Source: Pseudomonadota bacterium (lineage in GTDB: Bacteria; Pseudomonadota; Gammaproteobacteria; SZUA-229). Taken from it: a DNA stretch of 7,540 nt. Positions 5,218 through 7,540 of the stretch are shown here, piece by piece. Numbering within the stretch: position 1 is the stretch's first letter; each line of letters begins with the position of its first letter. The notes under the pieces are model-generated. The model searched no databases, was not told the origin of the DNA, and was given only the letters and a program-made list of their open reading frames with translations. The stretch lies in assembly GCA_030836935.1 (NCBI GenBank), contig JAUPMA010000050.1:1-7540 (forward strand), read 5' to 3'. The position numbers and the translations under genes were made by a program.

Positions 5218-7131
5218 TCAGACCAGTTGCAGACGCAGTATGCCTTCGAGCTTTTCTGCGGTTTCCGATTTGCCGGTGCGGCTGTCACCAACCAGTGCCA
5301 CAGTGATGCTGACTTCGTCCGGTTTGTCCTGCATGCGTTTGCGTTTTTCAACAGCCTGGGTTTTGATGAGACCAATCAGATCTTCTGCCAGGCGAACCGG
5401 CCCTTCCTGTTCAACCCTGTCGCGATTGCTGTAACCGCAGCGCTGGATATCAGCATCTGTGTTGCCTTCATAGACGCCAGCCATCAGCTGGCTGCAGGCT
5501 ACACCTACTTTCAGTTCGCTGCGGCTGATCAGGATATTCATGTCGCCGATAAAACCTTTTTCGTTATCGGCAAATTTTTCATACAGTTTCGGGTGCAGTA
5601 TTTTGCCGTTTTTGTCCTTCAGTAACGGGAACGGATTGGCCCAGTAACTGCTTTCCTTGGCGCCGCGATGGGTTTGTGTGGAACCGGCGGCCACGCGCTC
5701 ACCCAGGCGGAAATGCTGCAATGCATCTTCAATGTACATATCGGACTGAATGGTTGGTTTGCCGGGTTCAATCAGTGAAAAATTATTCATGTACAGCAAA
5801 ATATCCAGCGGGTCATCGCGGAACAGTTCATTGACGTCGGTAACCGGAACAATTTGTCTGGCGTTGGAGCCGGTGTGCTTGTTGTAACCGACTTCACGTC
5901 CCTGCATTTGCAGTTTTGCTTCGGCGCTGAAACCATCAAGGCAGGCAAAGGCACCGGTTTCGGTGCCGCTGAAAATCGGCCGGGTAATATTGTCTTCACC
6001 TTTTACCAGCATGATCTTGCCCATGTCGTCGGCCTTGATATACATGCCAGCAATGTATGGTTTGTCATCCTGGTTAAAGCCAACAGCGTAACGGGTGCAA
6101 CCGCAATGCAGGGGCAGTTCGCCGTTGAAAATGGCCAGAACATTGTGCAGGGTTAGTACCGGTTTCTTGACGTAACCGAAATATTTCAGCTCATCAATAT
6201 TGGGTACCATGCCAATGAGCAGGTTGTTCGCCTCGTCGTAGTAATAACCGAGATCATTTTCCCTGGCAGTCGGGTCGCCAAAAAAGAAAACGCCATCGGG
6301 CGCACGGCCATTGATAATGTCTTCCACTTTGGCAAATGGAAACAGATTGAGCAGTCCCGGTTCCATTTCAATACAGCCACGTGATTTGTGGATGAACGCA
6401 ACAATTAGTGAAGTGCCGACACGCAATGGCACGGAAACCCACTCTTCAATGTTGAAGTCGCGCAGGTTCAGTGGGTTGTGGTCGAGTTCATAAAAGGGTT
6501 TGACGCGCTTGTTCGATGGCGTGGTGTAATCGACGCCGGTTTTCATGTCGGCGGCAATGGTGAGCGGTACATGACCGAGCAGGGCATATTCTGCCGGGTA
6601 ATTGAAATAGTGGCCGGAGATTTCACCGGCAGCGACATTGGGTGATGCATCCAGGCCGTAACTGCGGCGCACGCCTTCGTCCAGCCCCACCCTGGACAGA
6701 AGCAGGCGGCGTGTATCCAGGATCAGGTCAGCCAGAAGCTGTGCTTTTTCAGTGACTTTTTCCTTGACGGTTTGCGGTGTTTCGGCGCCGCTGGAAACCA
6801 CTTCGTTTTGCAGGCGTACCACACGGGTGTAGGCCGCGCCACGGTAATGATGGAAAGCACCGTCCATGAACCGCACCAGTTCGCGCGCTGTCTCTTCCTC
6901 GTCGCTATTGGCAAAGGTTTCGGTTTCGGCAATGTAAATCAGGTCGCGGGCGCGCACCTGTTTGATGAATTCGATCTTGTGCCGGGCTTCCGGTTGCTGT
7001 TTTTCGGAACGGTTGTTCAGATCCGCAATAAAGGCTTCCTTGTAAATTTTCAGATAGCGGGCAAAAGCCAGGCTTCTGAGTAACTGGGCAGGAGTGGTAC
7101 AGCCATCGCGAATTTCAAGTATGAGTTCCAT
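5218..7131 (-). CDS. 637-aa protein of unknown function with C-terminal HPr kinase-like P-loop
   Basis: I do not recognise this large soluble protein as a named family. Residues ~1–150 are charged and mostly helical; the middle is mixed α/β with no membrane segment. The clearest motif is a Walker A loop at residues 615–622, GDSRTGKS, followed by ETAEKL and preceded by a strand (SITVALV). The string GDSxxGKSETAxxL is close to the signature of HPr kinase/phosphorylase. The protein stops 15 residues after it, with no room for the usual downstream Walker B and substrate elements. Weak PEP carboxykinase-like echoes occur earlier: LPLHCGC (339–345), LDILLYMNNFSLIEP (442–456), then AGSTQTHRGAKESSYWANPF (482–501) and HPKLY (513–517). 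A divergent or rearranged HPrK/PEPCK-fold kinase is my inference. I chose the ATG at 7131 because a TTG at 7200 coincides with a −35-like box. It probably heads an operon with DUF486 and ppnP. Confidence 0.85.
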   Translation of the reverse strand: MELILEIRDGCTTPAQLLRSLAFARYLKIYKEAFIADLNNRSEKQQPEARHKIEFIKQVRARDLIYIAETETFANSDEEETARELVRFMDGAFHHYRGAAYTRVVRLQNEVVSSGAETPQTVKEKVTEKAQLLADLILDTRRLLLSRVGLDEGVRRSYGLDASPNVAAGEISGHYFNYPAEYALLGHVPLTIAADMKTGVDYTTPSNKRVKPFYELDHNPLNLRDFNIEEWVSVPLRVGTSLIVAFIHKSRGCIEMEPGLLNLFPFAKVEDIINGRAPDGVFFFGDPTARENDLGYYYDEANNLLIGMVPNIDELKYFGYVKKPVLTLHNVLAIFNGELPLHCGCTRYAVGFNQDDKPYIAGMYIKADDMGKIMLVKGEDNITRPIFSGTETGAFACLDGFSAEAKLQMQGREVGYNKHTGSNARQIVPVTDVNELFRDDPLDILLYMNNFSLIEPGKPTIQSDMYIEDALQHFRLGERVAAGSTQTHRGAKESSYWANPFPLLKDKNGKILHPKLYEKFADNEKGFIGDMNILISRSELKVGVACSQLMAGVYEGNTDADIQRCGYSNRDRVEQEGPVRLAEDLIGLIKTQAVEKRKRMQDKPDEVSITVALVGDSRTGKSETAEKLEGILRLQLV

Positions 7132-7170
7132 GGAGTCTATGCCGGTAGGGTTAGGGTCTGGGGCGCCGGC

Positions 7171-7200
7171 ATGATAATAAGAATCGTGCCAGCCTGCCAA
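7171..7200 (-). promoter_or_regulatory. Possible promoter of the 637-aa gene operon
   Basis: On the − strand, TTGGCA (7195–7200; 5 of 6 match to the −35 consensus) is followed by two overlapping −10 candidates: TATTAT (7174–7179, 15-bp spacer) and TATCAT (7171–7176, 18-bp spacer), each 5 of 6. Transcription would begin near 7164 and give a leader of about 30 nt to the ATG at 7131. Because the boxes lie inside the TTG-extended frame, they argue against the TTG at 7200 as the start codon. Neither spacer is ideal. Confidence 0.4.
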
Positions 7201-7245
7201 TCAGCTGCTTGGAGTCAGGCATCAAGAAATTTTGGTTCTTCGCGT

Positions 7246-7257
7246 ACCGGCGCCGGT
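7246..7257. repeat. Perfect 12-bp palindrome ACCGGCGCCGGT
   Basis: ACCGGCGCCGGT is identical to its own reverse complement and lies about 45 bp upstream of the −35 candidate of the 637-aa gene. It could be an operator half-way between the two divergent promoters, but GC-rich palindromes of this size also arise by chance, so function is only a suggestion. Confidence 0.3.
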
Positions 7258-7331
7258 GAACTGACGGACGGTATGGTCTGAACAGGTGACCCGGATTATT
7301 AAGTTGCTGATATATAAGAGAACGCTAAAAT

Positions 7332-7360
7332 TTGCCAAGTTATTGTTTCCTGACTACAAT
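7332..7360 (+). promoter_or_regulatory. Strong predicted sigma70 promoter reading to the right edge
   Basis: TTGCCA (7332–7337; 5 of 6 match to TTGACA), exactly 17 bp, then TACAAT (7355–7360; 5 of 6 match to TATAAT). This is the best promoter by sequence in the window. Transcription would start near 7367 and run rightward, away from the − strand operon, so the gene it serves must begin after about 7410 or beyond the window. Confidence 0.6.
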
Positions 7361-7371
7361 TCGCGCCACAT

Positions 7372-7388
7372 GACCGGCCGGGCCGGTC
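7372..7388. repeat. Perfect 8-bp inverted repeat just after the +1 site
   Basis: GACCGGCC (7372–7379), one G, then GGCCGGTC (7381–7388) form a perfect inverted repeat about 5 bp downstream of the predicted transcription start. The one-base centre suits a dimeric DNA-binding protein better than an RNA hairpin, although a shorter stem could still fold in the transcript. Repression of the 7332–7360 promoter is a possible role, not shown. Confidence 0.4.
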
Positions 7389-7412
7389 TGATTGTCCAGT
7401 CTGTTCTGCCAA

Positions 7413-7540
7413 ATGAATAACGACCTGCCGGGTTCTCCGGCACCAGACGCACCCCAAACTGAATGAAAACATCCCTTTTTCAGGGCGACCTGAACGTGTG
7501 TTTTCGGGTGTGCAAACATCAATATCAATTTAGGAAGCTC
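7413..7540 (+). other. Possible start of a + strand gene, faint TrpS-like stretch, frame broken
   Basis: An ATG at 7413 opens 17 codons (MNNDLPGSPAPDAPQTE) and stops at 7464–7466. In the next frame, without a usable upstream ATG or GTG, the sequence reads NENIPFSGRPERVFSGVQTS (7462–7521) and hits TAG at 7531–7533. A third frame from ATG 7463 is open to the edge but unremarkable. RVFSGVQ resembles the N-terminus of tryptophanyl-tRNA synthetase, and adding one base near 7522 would continue as INLGS, a poor fit to its HIGH-type motif. This needs two frame corrections, so it may be a decayed gene, edge sequence error, or chance. A 6-bp hairpin, TGCCGG/CCGGCA (7426–7442, loop of five), lies inside it. 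No ribosome binding site is visible. Confidence 0.15.

Larger units (their letters stand above)
7201..7540. other. Right-hand intergenic region without an intact gene
   Basis: This stretch upstream of the − strand operon has no convincing complete coding sequence on either strand. The frame at 7340–7528 on the − strand lacks family features and crosses a promoter and two inverted repeats. What it does hold is a perfect 12-bp palindrome (7246–7257), a near-consensus + strand promoter (7332–7360), two GC-rich inverted repeats in the predicted leader (7372–7388, 7426–7442) and very short + strand frames near the edge. The region probably serves as a divergent promoter for the − strand operon and for a + strand gene lying mostly beyond the window. 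Confidence 0.6.

Noticed and set aside
5014..5625. A 203-aa + strand open frame opposite DUF486 and the 637-aa gene
   Set aside because: It is antisense to two better supported genes, crosses their junction, and its Phe/Gln/Ala-rich translation resembles reverse-strand read-through.
7132..7200. N-terminal extension of the 637-aa protein to a TTG start (660 aa)
   Set aside because: The TTG is the first three bases of a −35-like TTGGCA, no ribosome binding site precedes it, and −10 candidates lie within the extension. Conservation in homologues could overturn this.

Overview
The window reads as chromosomal DNA of a proteobacterium, most likely gamma- or betaproteobacterial. The clues are an E. 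coli-type glutamate–cysteine ligase, a PpnP/YaiE-type nucleoside phosphorylase, a compact gene layout with short gaps, and roughly balanced base composition. No rRNA, tRNA, CRISPR array, transposase or phage gene is visible. The species cannot be named from this sequence.

Left part (1–1490): the 3' end of an unrecognised + strand gene (to 271) faces an unrecognised 148-aa − strand gene (302–748), which has a good sigma70-type promoter behind it. A 265-bp divergent region follows. Then a small arginine-rich + strand protein (1014–1220) meets a small − strand protein (1222–1488), with one base between their stop codons.

Centre (1490–4193, + strand): gshA, the first enzyme of glutathione synthesis, has an extended −10 promoter and a perfect inverted repeat at its predicted transcription start. 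It is followed 51 bp later by a PhzF-family epimerase/isomerase-like gene, probably in the same transcript.

Right part (7131 down to 4177, − strand): four genes on one strand form a probable operon: a 637-aa protein of unknown function, a DUF486 four-helix membrane protein, the nucleoside phosphorylase PpnP, and a SemiSWEET-type sugar transporter subunit. The transporter gene overlaps the 3' end of the PhzF-like gene tail to tail. A nested inverted repeat fills the gap between ppnP and the SemiSWEET gene.

The most unusual item is the 637-aa protein. It ends only 15 residues after a Walker A motif (GDSRTGKSETAEKL) that closely resembles that of HPr kinase/phosphorylase. Its middle part carries short, faint echoes of PEP carboxykinase, the structural relative of HPr kinase, but I see no P-loop at the place where PEPCK has its own. 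It could be a rearranged or degenerate member of that kinase superfamily.

Right edge (7201–7540): no intact gene, but a near-consensus + strand promoter with a 17-bp spacer, two GC-rich inverted repeats and a short, possibly frameshifted stretch with weak TrpS-like character.
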